Positions 24,590-32,338 of a DNA stretch of 64,000 bases are shown piece by piece (positions within the stretch are counted from its first letter, which is position 1; every line of letters starts with the position of its first letter). Origin of the DNA: CAVRTM01 sp963696105 (GTDB lineage Bacteria; Actinomycetota; Actinomycetes; Actinomycetales; Dermatophilaceae). The position numbers and the translations under genes were made by a program. The notes beneath the pieces are model-generated. The model was not told the origin of the DNA. It did not search any database and saw only the letters and a list, made by a program, of their open reading frames with translations. The DNA is taken from the NCBI GenBank assembly GCA_963696105.1, contig CAVOIP010000005.1, forward strand, positions 1,240,001 to 1,304,000. The letters run 5' to 3'.

Positions 24590-24640
24590 GCAGACCTCGT
24601 GGTTTCGCCGGCTCGGAGGCGGCGAACCTGGGGGTTCCGT
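24590..24640. repeat. 32-bp-period repeat, two diverged copies
   Basis: GCAGACCTCGTGGTTTCGC (24590) and GCGAACCTGGGGGTTCCGT (24622) start exactly 32 bp apart and match the 5065 core at 14 and 16 of 19 positions. They lie between two leftward genes. Same family as the arrays at 5065 and 8312. Confidence 0.7.
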
Positions 24641-24666
24641 CGGCCAGGATCGGGCAGGTTCCGGGC

Positions 24667-26022
24667 TCAGCGGGCGGCGCCGGTCACGAGCCAGGCGTCG
24701 CCCCTGGCGCGCCAACCCAGCGCCAGGCCGCGCAGCGCCATGAACGCCACCACCGCCCACCAGAGCGCCGTGACCGCATGGGCCTGCGTCGCGGCAGTGT
24801 CCGAGGCGGCCAGCAGCGCGGTCTGGCTGGTGCGCACCGACAGCACGATGGGGAGGTAGGCCAGCAGCACCGCCACCTGGGCGCCGGCCAGCCAACGCCC
24901 GTCACCGGCGCCGATGAGCACGCCGTCCAGGACGAACACCAGCCCGGACAGCGGCTGGGAGACGGCGACGACCACGAGCCCCGCGGCCAGCGCGTGCTGC
25001 ACCGCGGGATCGGAGGTGAACAGCGCCGGCAGAACCTGGTGCAGCGCCAGCACCACGGCGCCGAGGACCGCGCCACCGAGGACCCCCCACCACGTCATGG
25101 TCCGCGTGGCCGAGCGTGCGCTGGCCACGTCGCCGGCGCCGAGGGCCTTGCCGGTCAGGGCCTGGCCGGCGATGGCGAGGGCGTCCAGGGCGAACGCGAG
25201 GAAGCTCCACACGGTCACGGACACCTGGTAGGCGGCCACCGGGACGTCGCCCAGGCCGGCGGCCACCCAGGTGGTGACGAGGAAGACGGCCCGCAGGGCA
25301 ATGGTGCGCACCAGCAGCGGCACCCCCGTGGCCGCCGCGCGGAGCACCCGCCCGGGGTGCGGGCGAAGGGTCGCTTGCAGGGCGCGGGCCCGGCGCGTGA
25401 CCACGGCGACGAGCGCGATCGCCATACCGGTCTGGGCGAGGACGGTCCCGAGGGCGGAGCCGGCGATCCCGAGCCCGGCGCCGTAGACCAGCACCAGGTT
25501 GAGCGCGATGTTGGCGCCGAAACCGGCGACCGAGGCGACCAGGGGCGTCCGGGTGTCCTGCAGGCCTCGCAGGACACCGGTGACCGCAAGGACGACGAGC
25601 ATGGCCGGTATGCCGGCCGCGGACACCCGCAGGTAGGTCACCGCCTGGTCCAGGGCCTGCGCGGACGAGCCGAACAGCGCGCAGATGGGACCGGCGAGCG
25701 TCGCCACCACCGCGCCGGTGGGGATGCCGAGGGCCAGGGCCAGCCACAGGCCGTCGACGCCGGCCCCGACGGCCGCGCGCTCGGAGCCGGCGCCCAGCTG
25801 GCGGGCGACGATGCTGGTGGTGCCGTAGGCCAGGAAGACGAACACGTTGGCCGCGGTGACCAGCGCCGCGCTGGCCACGCCGAGCCCGGCCAGGGGGGCG
25901 GTGCCCAGGTGCCCGACGATGGCCGAGTCGGCCAGCAGGAACAGCGGTTCGGCGACCAGGGCGAGGAAGGCGGGGACCGCGAGGCGCAGGATGTCGCGCT
26001 GCTGGCTGACCGGTGTGCTCAC
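24667..26022 (-). CDS. MATE-family efflux transporter (DinF-like)
   Basis: A 451-residue polytopic membrane protein with about 12 helices. MATE features: ILRLAVPAFLALVAEPLFLLADSAIVGHLGTAPLAGLGVA, FLAYGTTSIVARQLGAG, GVLRGLQDTRTPL, and the second-half repeat ALDALAIAGQALTGKALGAGD. It would export cationic compounds using an ion gradient. The GTG start at 26022 was chosen because helix 1 follows and a TACGCT box lies 6 nt before it (leaderless). A longer frame would add 59 low-complexity residues. Confidence 0.92.
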   Translation of the reverse strand: MSTPVSQQRDILRLAVPAFLALVAEPLFLLADSAIVGHLGTAPLAGLGVASAALVTAANVFVFLAYGTTSIVARQLGAGSERAAVGAGVDGLWLALALGIPTGAVVATLAGPICALFGSSAQALDQAVTYLRVSAAGIPAMLVVLAVTGVLRGLQDTRTPLVASVAGFGANIALNLVLVYGAGLGIAGSALGTVLAQTGMAIALVAVVTRRARALQATLRPHPGRVLRAAATGVPLLVRTIALRAVFLVTTWVAAGLGDVPVAAYQVSVTVWSFLAFALDALAIAGQALTGKALGAGDVASARSATRTMTWWGVLGGAVLGAVVLALHQVLPALFTSDPAVQHALAAGLVVVAVSQPLSGLVFVLDGVLIGAGDGRWLAGAQVAVLLAYLPIVLSVRTSQTALLAASDTAATQAHAVTALWWAVVAFMALRGLALGWRARGDAWLVTGAAR

Positions 26023-26028
26023 CGGAGC

Positions 26029-26034
26029 AGCGTA
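26029..26034 (-). promoter_or_regulatory. -10 box for leaderless MATE gene
   Basis: TACGCT on the minus strand, 6 nt before the GTG. Confidence 0.4.
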
Positions 26035-26080
26035 GGGACCGCGGGGAATCGTGGTCCGCGCCGCCGTGTTGGCCGCAGGT

Positions 26081-27007
26081 ATGAGAGCTGCGCTGATTCG
26101 TTCGTACGGAGACCCTGACGTCGTGGAGGTCGCGGAGGTGGACGACCCGGTCGTCGGGCCGGACTCGCTGCTGGTGGAGGTCGCCGCCGCAGGGATCAAC
26201 CCGGTCGACTGGAAGATCGTCGCCGGCTACCTGCAGGGCGCCTTCCCCTCCCACCTGCCGATGATCCCGGGTTGGGACGTCGCCGGCACCGTCAGGGCCG
26301 TCGGCCCGGCCGTCGTCGGCGTCGCGCCCGGTGACCGTGTCGCGGCGTACGCCCGCAAGGACCACGTGCAGAACGGCACGTACGCCGAGCTGGTGGCCGT
26401 TCCCGAGCGTGCCTACGCCAAGGTGCCCGAGGGCGTCGACCTGACCACGGCCGGTGCGCTGCCGCTCGCCGGGCTGACCGCCGAGCAGCTGCTCGACGCG
26501 ACCGAGGTGGGCGCGGGCGACACCGTGCTGGTGCACGCGGCGGCCGGCGGCGTCGGCTCGTTCGCGGTCCAGCTCGCCGCGCTGCGCGGCGCCCGGGTGA
26601 TCGGCACGGCCAGCGAGCGCAACCACGACTACCTGCGCGGGCTCGGCGCGGAGCCGGTGACGTACGGCGACGCGCTGGTCCAGAACGTCCGTGCCCTCGC
26701 CCCCGAGGGCGTGGACGTCGTGATCGACCTCATCGGCGGGGAGGCGCTCGACGCGACCCCGAAGCTGATGGCCGACGGCGGCCGGGTCGCGTCGATCATC
26801 GACGCCGAGGCGGTTCAGGAGCTCGGTGGACGGTACGTCTTCGTCCATCCCGACGGGCCGATGCTGGCGCGTCTGCTGCAACTGGTAGCCGACGGGCGGC
26901 TGAAGGTCGAGATCGCCCGGACCTTCCCGCTGGAGCGGACCGGCGACGCGCTCGCGGCCAACCAGGAAGGCCACGTCCGCGGCAAGGTCGTCGTCACCGT
27001 TCCCTGA
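26081..27007 (+). CDS. NADP-dependent quinone-oxidoreductase-like (zinc-free MDR family)
   Basis: A 308-residue medium-chain reductase: MRAALIRSYGDPDVVEV..., AAGINPVDWKIVAGYLQG, PMIPGWDVAGTVRAVG, VPEGVDLTTAGALPLAGLTA, and the NADP-binding VLVHAAAGGVGSFAVQLA. No zinc-binding cysteines, so it belongs to the quinone oxidoreductase/enoyl reductase branch. It diverges from the MATE gene. The start has only a weak AGGT nearby. Substrate unknown. Confidence 0.9.
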   Translation: MRAALIRSYGDPDVVEVAEVDDPVVGPDSLLVEVAAAGINPVDWKIVAGYLQGAFPSHLPMIPGWDVAGTVRAVGPAVVGVAPGDRVAAYARKDHVQNGTYAELVAVPERAYAKVPEGVDLTTAGALPLAGLTAEQLLDATEVGAGDTVLVHAAAGGVGSFAVQLAALRGARVIGTASERNHDYLRGLGAEPVTYGDALVQNVRALAPEGVDVVIDLIGGEALDATPKLMADGGRVASIIDAEAVQELGGRYVFVHPDGPMLARLLQLVADGRLKVEIARTFPLERTGDALAANQEGHVRGKVVVTVP

Positions 27008-27026
27008 CCCTGCCCCAGCGTTCCGC

Positions 27027-27060
27027 CGATGCTCCCGCCGCACCCGCGGCGGGAGCATCG
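27027..27060. terminator. Strong hairpin after the oxidoreductase gene
   Basis: CGATGCTCCCGCCGC, loop ACCC, then its exact complement: 15-bp stem starting 20 bp past the stop. No T-run, as usual for high-GC actinomycetes. Confidence 0.8.
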
Positions 27061-27708
27061 CTGCGTCGACGCCCACGGCGAGGCACGGGGTGCCGGGTGG
27101 CTCCCGCGGGCGTCGTGATCGTCGGCCTTGTCGGCGGCTTCCTCGACGGCGCGGCCAACGGCTCTGGGGTCGCTCCTCGGCGGTTCTTCGGCGGCAACGC
27201 CGGCGGCTCCGCGGCGCGGCCCGGCTCGTCGTACAGCGTGCCGCGCGTCGCGGCGTAGGTCGGGGACGAGGCGGGACGCACCGAAGGCGCGGCCCGTGCC
27301 CACCGTCTGTCCGGGCCCGGCTGCGCGGCGGAGTGTAGAGCGCTGGCCGCGGCTGAGGGGCCTTAGCCTCTACGTCATTTGACGGAACGCACCTGTGGAC
27401 GGGACGCGCCCGAACTTTTTCTTCGTCCACAGGCGGTGGATGGCGTTTGTGCACGTGGTCATGCGTGGCGCCCGCGGTATCCCTGCTCAATTCACAGGGT
27501 TGTCCCCAGACTGTGCACACAGAGGACCGGCGCGCTGCACACGTTGTCCCCAACTTATCCACAGGCTGTGTTTGGTGTGGGGGGACCGTCGGACCTAGCG
27601 TTGCCCCTCGTCCGTATGGAGGTGGACAGCGCTCCGCAGGGGCATGTCAGACCTCTCTGGTCTGCTGTCCGACACAGGGACGTCGCCGAGGTTCGAGAGG
27701 AATGCTGC
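27061..27708. other. Gene-free gap before dnaB
   Basis: About 650 bp with no convincing gene. The first 300 bp are GC-rich; a 53-codon frame at 27097-27258 (GTG start, one hydrophobic stretch) lacks a clear ribosome site and is not called. From about 27360 the base composition drops and DnaA-box-like 9-mers cluster. The last 100 bp lead into the dnaB ribosome site. Confidence 0.6.
27394..27563. promoter_or_regulatory. Cluster of DnaA-box-like sites upstream of dnaB
   Basis: A perfect TTATCCACA at 27555-27563, TTGTCCCCA at 27500-27508 and 27544-27552 (one mismatch each), TCGTCCACA at 27423-27431 (one mismatch) and TGTGGACGG at 27394-27402 (complement, two mismatches). The tract is less GC-rich than its surroundings. 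It could regulate dnaB by DnaA or titrate DnaA; oriC normally lies by dnaA, which is not in this window. Confidence 0.6.
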
Positions 27709-29085
27709 GTGTCGATCGCCGAGCTTGACGTGAGCAGCTACTCCGGTCCCAGTGACGGTCCCGACGACCGGGTGCCTCCGCAGGACGTCCACGCCGAGCA
27801 GAGCGTCATCGGCGGCATGCTGCTGTCCAAGGACGCCATCGCCGACTGCGTGGAGGTGCTCAAGAGCAACGACTTCTACCGTCCGGCGCACGAGCTCATC
27901 TACGACGCGATCCTCGACCTCTACGGTCGGGGGGAGCCGGCCGACGCGATCACCGTCTCTGACGAGCTGACCAAGCGGGGCGACCTGTCCAGGGTCGGCG
28001 GCCAGGCCTACCTGCACCAGCTCATCGCCTCGGTCCCGACGGCCGCCAACGCCGGCTACTACGGCCAGATCGTGGCCGAGCGCGCGGTGTTGCGCCGCCT
28101 CGTCGACGCCGGCACCCGCATCGTCCAGATGGGCTACGGCCAGGGCGGCGGCGACGTCGAGGACATCGTCAACGCAGCGCAGGCCGAGATCTACCAGGTC
28201 GCCGACAAGCGCGGCGGCGAGGACTACCACATCCTCGGCGACGTCCTCGAGGCCACGGTCGACGAGATCGAGCACGCGTCCGGCTCCAGCGGCGAGATGG
28301 TCGGCGTGCCCACCGGCTTCACCGACTTCGACGCCCTCACCAACGGCCTGCACCCCGGCCAGATGATCGTCGTCGCCGCCCGGCCCGCCGTCGGCAAGTC
28401 CACCTGGGCGCTGGACATCGCCCGGTCAGCGGCGATCAAGCACAAGCATGCGACGGTGGTGTTCAGCCTCGAGATGAGCCGCACCGAGATCACGATGCGT
28501 CTGCTCTCGGCCGAGGCCGGCATCCAGCTGCAGCACATGCGTAAGGGGACGATGCGCGACGAGGACTGGACCCGCCTGGCGCGCACCATGGGCGAGGTTT
28601 CCGACGCCCCGCTGTTCATCGACGACAGCCCCAACATGTCCCTGATGGAGATCCGGGCCAAGTGCCGCCGGCTCAAGCAGCGCCACAACCTCAAGCTCGT
28701 GATCATCGACTACCTGCAGCTCATGAGCTCGGGCAAACGCGTCGAGTCCCGCCAGCAGGAGGTCTCGGAGTTCTCCCGTGCCCTGAAGCTGCTCGCCAAG
28801 GAGCTCGAGGTGCCGGTCATCGCGCTCTCCCAGCTCAACCGTGGCCCCGAGCAGCGCACCGACAAGAAGCCGCAGATGAGCGACCTGCGTGAGTCCGGCT
28901 CCATCGAGCAGGACGCCGACATGGTCATCCTGCTGCACCGCGAGTCCCTCTACGAGCGGGAGTCGCCGCGCGAGGGTGAGGCCGACCTGATCGTCGCCAA
29001 GCACCGTAACGGCCCGACCGACACGATCACCGTGGCCTTCCAAGGCCACTACAGCCGCTTCACCAACATGGCGACGAACTTCTAG
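27709..29085 (+). CDS. dnaB: Replicative DNA helicase
   Basis: A 458-residue hexameric helicase that unwinds DNA at the fork. N-terminal domain about 23-125 (PPQDVHAEQSVIGGMLLSKDAI, FYRPAHELIYDAI); RecA-like domain from about 180 with Walker A ARPAVGKST (224-232, Lys230), VFSLEMSRTEI, Walker B LVIIDYLQLM and ALSQLNRGPEQR. No intein interrupts it, unlike dnaB in some actinomycetes. The GTG at 27709 follows GAGAGGAA; the longer upstream frame lies in non-coding DNA. Confidence 0.97.
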   Translation: MSIAELDVSSYSGPSDGPDDRVPPQDVHAEQSVIGGMLLSKDAIADCVEVLKSNDFYRPAHELIYDAILDLYGRGEPADAITVSDELTKRGDLSRVGGQAYLHQLIASVPTAANAGYYGQIVAERAVLRRLVDAGTRIVQMGYGQGGGDVEDIVNAAQAEIYQVADKRGGEDYHILGDVLEATVDEIEHASGSSGEMVGVPTGFTDFDALTNGLHPGQMIVVAARPAVGKSTWALDIARSAAIKHKHATVVFSLEMSRTEITMRLLSAEAGIQLQHMRKGTMRDEDWTRLARTMGEVSDAPLFIDDSPNMSLMEIRAKCRRLKQRHNLKLVIIDYLQLMSSGKRVESRQQEVSEFSRALKLLAKELEVPVIALSQLNRGPEQRTDKKPQMSDLRESGSIEQDADMVILLHRESLYERESPREGEADLIVAKHRNGPTDTITVAFQGHYSRFTNMATNF

Positions 29086-29168
29086 CTTGTCAGAACGGTT
29101 GGTCGTCACTGGGCCGGAAGAGCACCACATGTGCCCGGTGGAGACGCCAACATGGTCCGCATGGCACC

Positions 29169-29684
29169 GTGTCTTCGACCACACCGCCCGATCGGCCTCA
29201 CCGGTTGAGCCGCGAATCGTGGAGCCGGCGCGCCGCGCGGGGATGGGCAGTCCGCACCGTGGCGCTGGGCGTCCTCCTCCTGGGTGCCGTGGTTTGGCGG
29301 TACACCGAACCAGTCCGGCACGTACCACTACCAGCGGCCGACGCGACACCGCAGCAGGTGGTCAGGGCGTACCTGGACGCCTCCACCGCGCACGATGTGG
29401 CCACGATGAACGCGCTCAGTGCGGGGGATAGTTTCCTGCGCGCGAGCCGGTTCGAGCCCACCTGGATGGTCAGCCGGGTCAAGACCTACCCGCCGCTGGC
29501 GGACGGTGGGCCCGGCACGGCATGGACCAGCTGGCGCCAGGTCGTCAAGGTCGATGTCGACATGCTCATGCTCAAGGGCCACGACATGAACTTCCCGGAC
29601 AACACCGACACCTACTGGGGGTATGCCCTGGGCCGACAGAGCGACCGCGACCCGTGGCGGATCATCGACCAGGGCGTCGGCTAG
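29169..29684 (+). CDS. Membrane-anchored hypothetical protein (NTF2-like)
   Basis: A 171-residue protein with a basic N-terminus, one membrane helix (about 26-43; AVRTVALGVLLLGAVVW) and an extracytoplasmic domain. TPQQVVRAYLDASTAHDVATMNAL resembles DUF4829/NTF2-like domains, which often bind small ligands; no function can be given. The GTG start is tentative, with no clear ribosome site. It lies 83 bp after dnaB. Confidence 0.65.
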   Translation: MSSTTPPDRPHRLSRESWSRRAARGWAVRTVALGVLLLGAVVWRYTEPVRHVPLPAADATPQQVVRAYLDASTAHDVATMNALSAGDSFLRASRFEPTWMVSRVKTYPPLADGGPGTAWTSWRQVVKVDVDMLMLKGHDMNFPDNTDTYWGYALGRQSDRDPWRIIDQGVG

Positions 29685-29702
29685 GCAGTGGCTGCCGTCT
29701 GA

Positions 29703-29723
29703 AGAGGCAGCCCGACTGCCTCT
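29703..29723. terminator. Hairpin after the NTF2-like gene
   Basis: AGAGGCAG-CCCGA-CTGCCTCT, an 8-bp stem 18 bp past the stop. Confidence 0.5.
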
Positions 29724-29873
29724 CGCGCAGCCACGGGGCGGCGTACCTTTCTGGCCGCAGGCCGCAGGCCGCCGGGGCCGGGGAGGGCGGGGGAAGGGTG
29801 ACCGAATCGCCGAGCACAGGAGTGGCGGCGGGCACGCACCGCGGGCCCCGAGACTGGTCGATGCACGTCAGGG

Positions 29874-29879
29874 TACGTT
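29874..29879 (+). promoter_or_regulatory. -10 box for leaderless PPOX gene
   Basis: TACGTT, 6 nt before the GTG at 29886. Confidence 0.45.
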
Positions 29880-29885
29880 CGCCCC

Positions 29886-30284
29886 GTGCCCACCGCTTCT
29901 GCATTTGACGACCTGGGGAGCCAGAGGTTCGTCTCCCTCACGACGTACCGCCGGTCGGGTGTCGGCGTCCCGACCCCGGTCTGGATCGGGCGCGACGGTG
30001 ACGCCCTCATCGTCACCACTCCGGCGGGGAGTGGCAAGGTCAAGCGCCTCCGCACCAACCCGCGGGTCGAGATGCGTCCCTGCAGTCGGAGAGGGCGGGT
30101 CGACGATGCCTCGGTGCCCGTGCCAGGGGTAGCCGCGGTCATCACCGATGCGGCGACATGCGCGCGGTTGACGGAGACGCTCCGCGCGAAGTACGGCCTG
30201 GAGTTCCGCCTCGTCATGGCGGTCGAGCGTCTGCTCCGGACCGGCGGCTCCCACCGCGTGCTGCTGCGCATCACACCGGCCTGA
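29886..30284 (+). CDS. PPOX-class F420/flavin-dependent oxidoreductase
   Basis: A 132-residue split-barrel protein: RFVSLTTYRRSGVGVPTPVWIGRDGDALIVTTPAGSGKVKRLRTNPRVEMRPC. This layout (TxRRxGxPVxTPVW, then KxKRLRxNPxV) matches the PPOX-class F420-dependent family. Such proteins bind coenzyme F420 or a flavin and reduce small molecules, including biliverdin in one mycobacterial case; the substrate here is unknown. The start is GTG, probably leaderless. Confidence 0.85.
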   Translation: MPTASAFDDLGSQRFVSLTTYRRSGVGVPTPVWIGRDGDALIVTTPAGSGKVKRLRTNPRVEMRPCSRRGRVDDASVPVPGVAAVITDAATCARLTETLRAKYGLEFRLVMAVERLLRTGGSHRVLLRITPA

Positions 30285-30435
30285 GAGACGCCCTCCCACG
30301 CGGGAGCCGCTTGCCCGAGGGCCCGTACGTCGCGCTCCGGGTACCGCAGCGCGTCGCTGCGTCCCCGCTGCGGCTGCGGTCGGCCGCGGGGTTCAGGACG
30401 TGGCCGGGCGCGTTCGGGTGTACGCCGAAAGACCT

Positions 30436-30444
30436 TGTGGATAA
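30436..30444 (-). promoter_or_regulatory. Isolated perfect DnaA box
   Basis: TGTGGATAA (TTATCCACA on the minus strand), 51 bp before the HNH gene and 39 bp before its -10 box. It may be chance or mark DnaA control. Confidence 0.4.
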
Positions 30445-30482
30445 CAGGTATTGGCGACGGTAGGGCTGTCGGTGGTGGCGTC

Positions 30483-30488
30483 TAGGTT
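30483..30488 (+). promoter_or_regulatory. -10 box for leaderless HNH gene
   Basis: TAGGTT, 6 nt before the ATG at 30495. Confidence 0.4.
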
Positions 30489-30494
30489 GGGGTC

Positions 30495-31700
30495 ATGGAG
30501 GGGACCAGCTTCGAGGAGGACCGGGCGGCGCTGGCGGCGTGCGTGCCGTTGGTCCGCGAACTGGTGGGCCAGGTCCACCAGGTGGGGTCGGCCGAGCTGG
30601 GGCCGTGGTTCGGGGAGATCGACCGGCTGCAGGCGGTGCTGGGCGCGTTGAAGGTCGCCGTCCTGGACCAGGCCCTGTCCCGCGGTCATGTGCGGGCCTC
30701 GGACGCGGCGTCGGCGGCGGGGTGGGTGCGTGAGTTCGGTCCGTCCTACCGGGCCGGTGGCGCCGCGGCGCTGGTCAAGGTGGCCAAGGCGGTCGCCCAG
30801 CCCGACAACGCCCCCCTGGCCGAAGCGGTGCTGGCCGCGCGGGTGCCGGTGGGTAACGCGGCGGTCGCGCTGGGTGAGATGGACAAGCTGCTGCCGCGGC
30901 TGACCCCGGCGTGCGCGGAGACGGTGCTGTCGGGGTTTGTGGCGATCGCGGAGACGGACGGCCCGGCCCAGATCCGGGCGCTGCGGACGCGGGTGATCGC
31001 CCGGTACGGACGGTCGGGGGAGTTCCAGCGCCGCGAGGACCGACTCAAGTCCGGCCGGTCCCTGTCCCAGCCGTACCCCGACGACGGAATGGCCGAGTAC
31101 CGGCTCCGGCTGGACCCCGAAGGACGAGCCGTGCTGGAGGCGATCCTGGGGCCGCTGGCCGCACCGCAACCCTCGACCGAGTCCGGGTCGGACCTGCGCA
31201 CCAGCGACCAGCGCCGGGCCGATGCGCTGGTCGAGGTCTGCCGCCGCGCCGCCGCCGCCGGCGGGTCCGCCCCGACCACCGCCAAGGCCGCGGTCGTGGT
31301 GACGATGGACTGGAGCGACCTGAAGAGTTTGACCGGGGCCGGGACCACGTTGACCGGGGACCTCCTGGCCCCGGAGACGGTCCGCAGGCTGGCCTGCGAG
31401 GCCGGCATCATCCCCGCCGTGCTCGGGTCCAGGTCGGAGGTGCTGGACCTCGGCCGGACCCGCCGGCTGGTCACCCCGGGGCTGTTGATGGCGCTGTACC
31501 TGCGCGACCGGGGCTGCACCTTCCCCGGCTGTTCGCGGCCGCCGTCCTGGTGTGACGCCCATCATTGCCGGCACTGGTGCGACGGCGGCCCGACGGACCT
31601 GACCAACCTGGCCCTGTTGTGTCCGCGGCACCACACGATCGTGCACCAGAAGGGCTACACCGCCACTGTCACCACGACCGAGGTCACCTGGCACCTGTAG
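30495..31700 (+). CDS. DUF222 / HNH endonuclease domain protein (13E12 repeat family)
   Basis: A 401-residue protein. Residues about 10-290 form the helical DUF222 region (FGEIDRLQAVLGALKVAVLDQALSRGHVRASDAASAAGWVREF). The C-terminus has an HNH nuclease: RDRGCTFPGCSRPP, DAHHCRHWCDGGPTDLTNLALLCPRHH, with two CxxC-like zinc pairs. This family exists in many copies in mycobacteria, Nocardioides and Intrasporangiaceae and is often linked to mobile DNA, though no element ends are seen here. A perfect DnaA box lies upstream and a hairpin and a 30-bp repeat follow. Confidence 0.93.
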   Translation: MEGTSFEEDRAALAACVPLVRELVGQVHQVGSAELGPWFGEIDRLQAVLGALKVAVLDQALSRGHVRASDAASAAGWVREFGPSYRAGGAAALVKVAKAVAQPDNAPLAEAVLAARVPVGNAAVALGEMDKLLPRLTPACAETVLSGFVAIAETDGPAQIRALRTRVIARYGRSGEFQRREDRLKSGRSLSQPYPDDGMAEYRLRLDPEGRAVLEAILGPLAAPQPSTESGSDLRTSDQRRADALVEVCRRAAAAGGSAPTTAKAAVVVTMDWSDLKSLTGAGTTLTGDLLAPETVRRLACEAGIIPAVLGSRSEVLDLGRTRRLVTPGLLMALYLRDRGCTFPGCSRPPSWCDAHHCRHWCDGGPTDLTNLALLCPRHHTIVHQKGYTATVTTTEVTWHL

Positions 31701-31711
31701 CTCCCCCGCCC

Positions 31712-31739
31712 CGCGACCCGCCACCGCAGGCGGGTCGCG
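31712..31739. terminator. Terminator hairpin after the HNH gene
   Basis: CGCGACCCGCC, loop ACCGCA, GGCGGGTCGCG: an 11-bp stem beginning 12 bp past the stop. Confidence 0.7.
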
Positions 31740-31761
31740 CCCGCACGCCCGAGGGAATGCC

Positions 31762-31821
31762 GCTGGCAGGAAGGGTGCCGTCGCGAGCGTGGCTGGCAGG
31801 AAGGGTGCCGTCGCAAGGGTG
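31762..31821. repeat. 30-bp direct repeat, two copies
   Basis: GCTGGCAGGAAGGGTGCCGT starts at 31762 and again at 31792; the full 30-bp units differ at only two positions. It lies between the convergent HNH gene and the small leftward gene at 31872. Confidence 0.85.
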
Positions 31822-31871
31822 CAGGGGCGCCGACGATGTTCGGAGAGCTCGCCGATGTGCGTCCCGAGGCG

Positions 31872-32087
31872 TCAGGCTCTCCCGGCAGCAGACAGCCGGT
31901 TCAACCGCAGGGCCGCCCTGCGGCGCCTGAGCTGCCGGATCACGCCGGCCTGCCGGGACCGCAGCGCTCGGGTCCGCTCCGCCGCGGCGACGCCCTGCCG
32001 GCAGCCGCGGTCGACCCGGAGGTCGTCCTCGAGCTGGGCCAGCTCGCTGATCAGCTCGCGCACCGTCGGTGGCACACCGTCATCCAT
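31872..32087 (-). CDS. Small basic helical protein, unknown
   Basis: A 71-residue protein, MDDGVPPTVRELISELAQLE..., with acidic and basic heptad-like segments and an Arg-rich C-terminus (IRQLRRRRAALRLNRL). The ATG at 32087 has GAGAGGAG at good distance, supporting a real gene. It diverges from corA. Not recognised. Confidence 0.6.
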   Translation of the reverse strand: MDDGVPPTVRELISELAQLEDDLRVDRGCRQGVAAAERTRALRSRQAGVIRQLRRRRAALRLNRLSAAGRA

Positions 32088-32338
32088 GCTGCTCCTCTCG
32101 CGGGGTTGGAACTGCTGGCCCGGCCGGCTCGGGGACCGGGCTGTCGGGCACGAGGCCGAGTCTGCGATCCGCGGTTGAACGCTGCCTGTGCGCGCACCTG
32201 CGGTCCGCTGTGAGGCTCGCGAGGGCAGTGTCCGGCAAGCGCCCGGCCGGCGCATGGCGACCCATGGACACGTCAGGTGCATCGGCGTTGAATCGGCTGG
32301 CGGGGGGACATCGAGGCCATCGAGCCTGAGGAGGCGCC

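Noticed and set aside
27097..27258. 53-residue rightward frame in the gap before dnaB
   Set aside because: No clear ribosome site and no recognised sequence; it may be chance.
27709..29085. Intein in dnaB
   Set aside because: The helicase motifs run continuously at normal length.
30495..31700. Mobile element around the HNH gene
   Set aside because: No terminal inverted repeats, target duplications or transposase seen; the nearby 30-bp repeat is one-sided.
32088..32338. Magnesium riboswitch before corA
   Set aside because: No M-box or similar conserved structure could be seen by eye.
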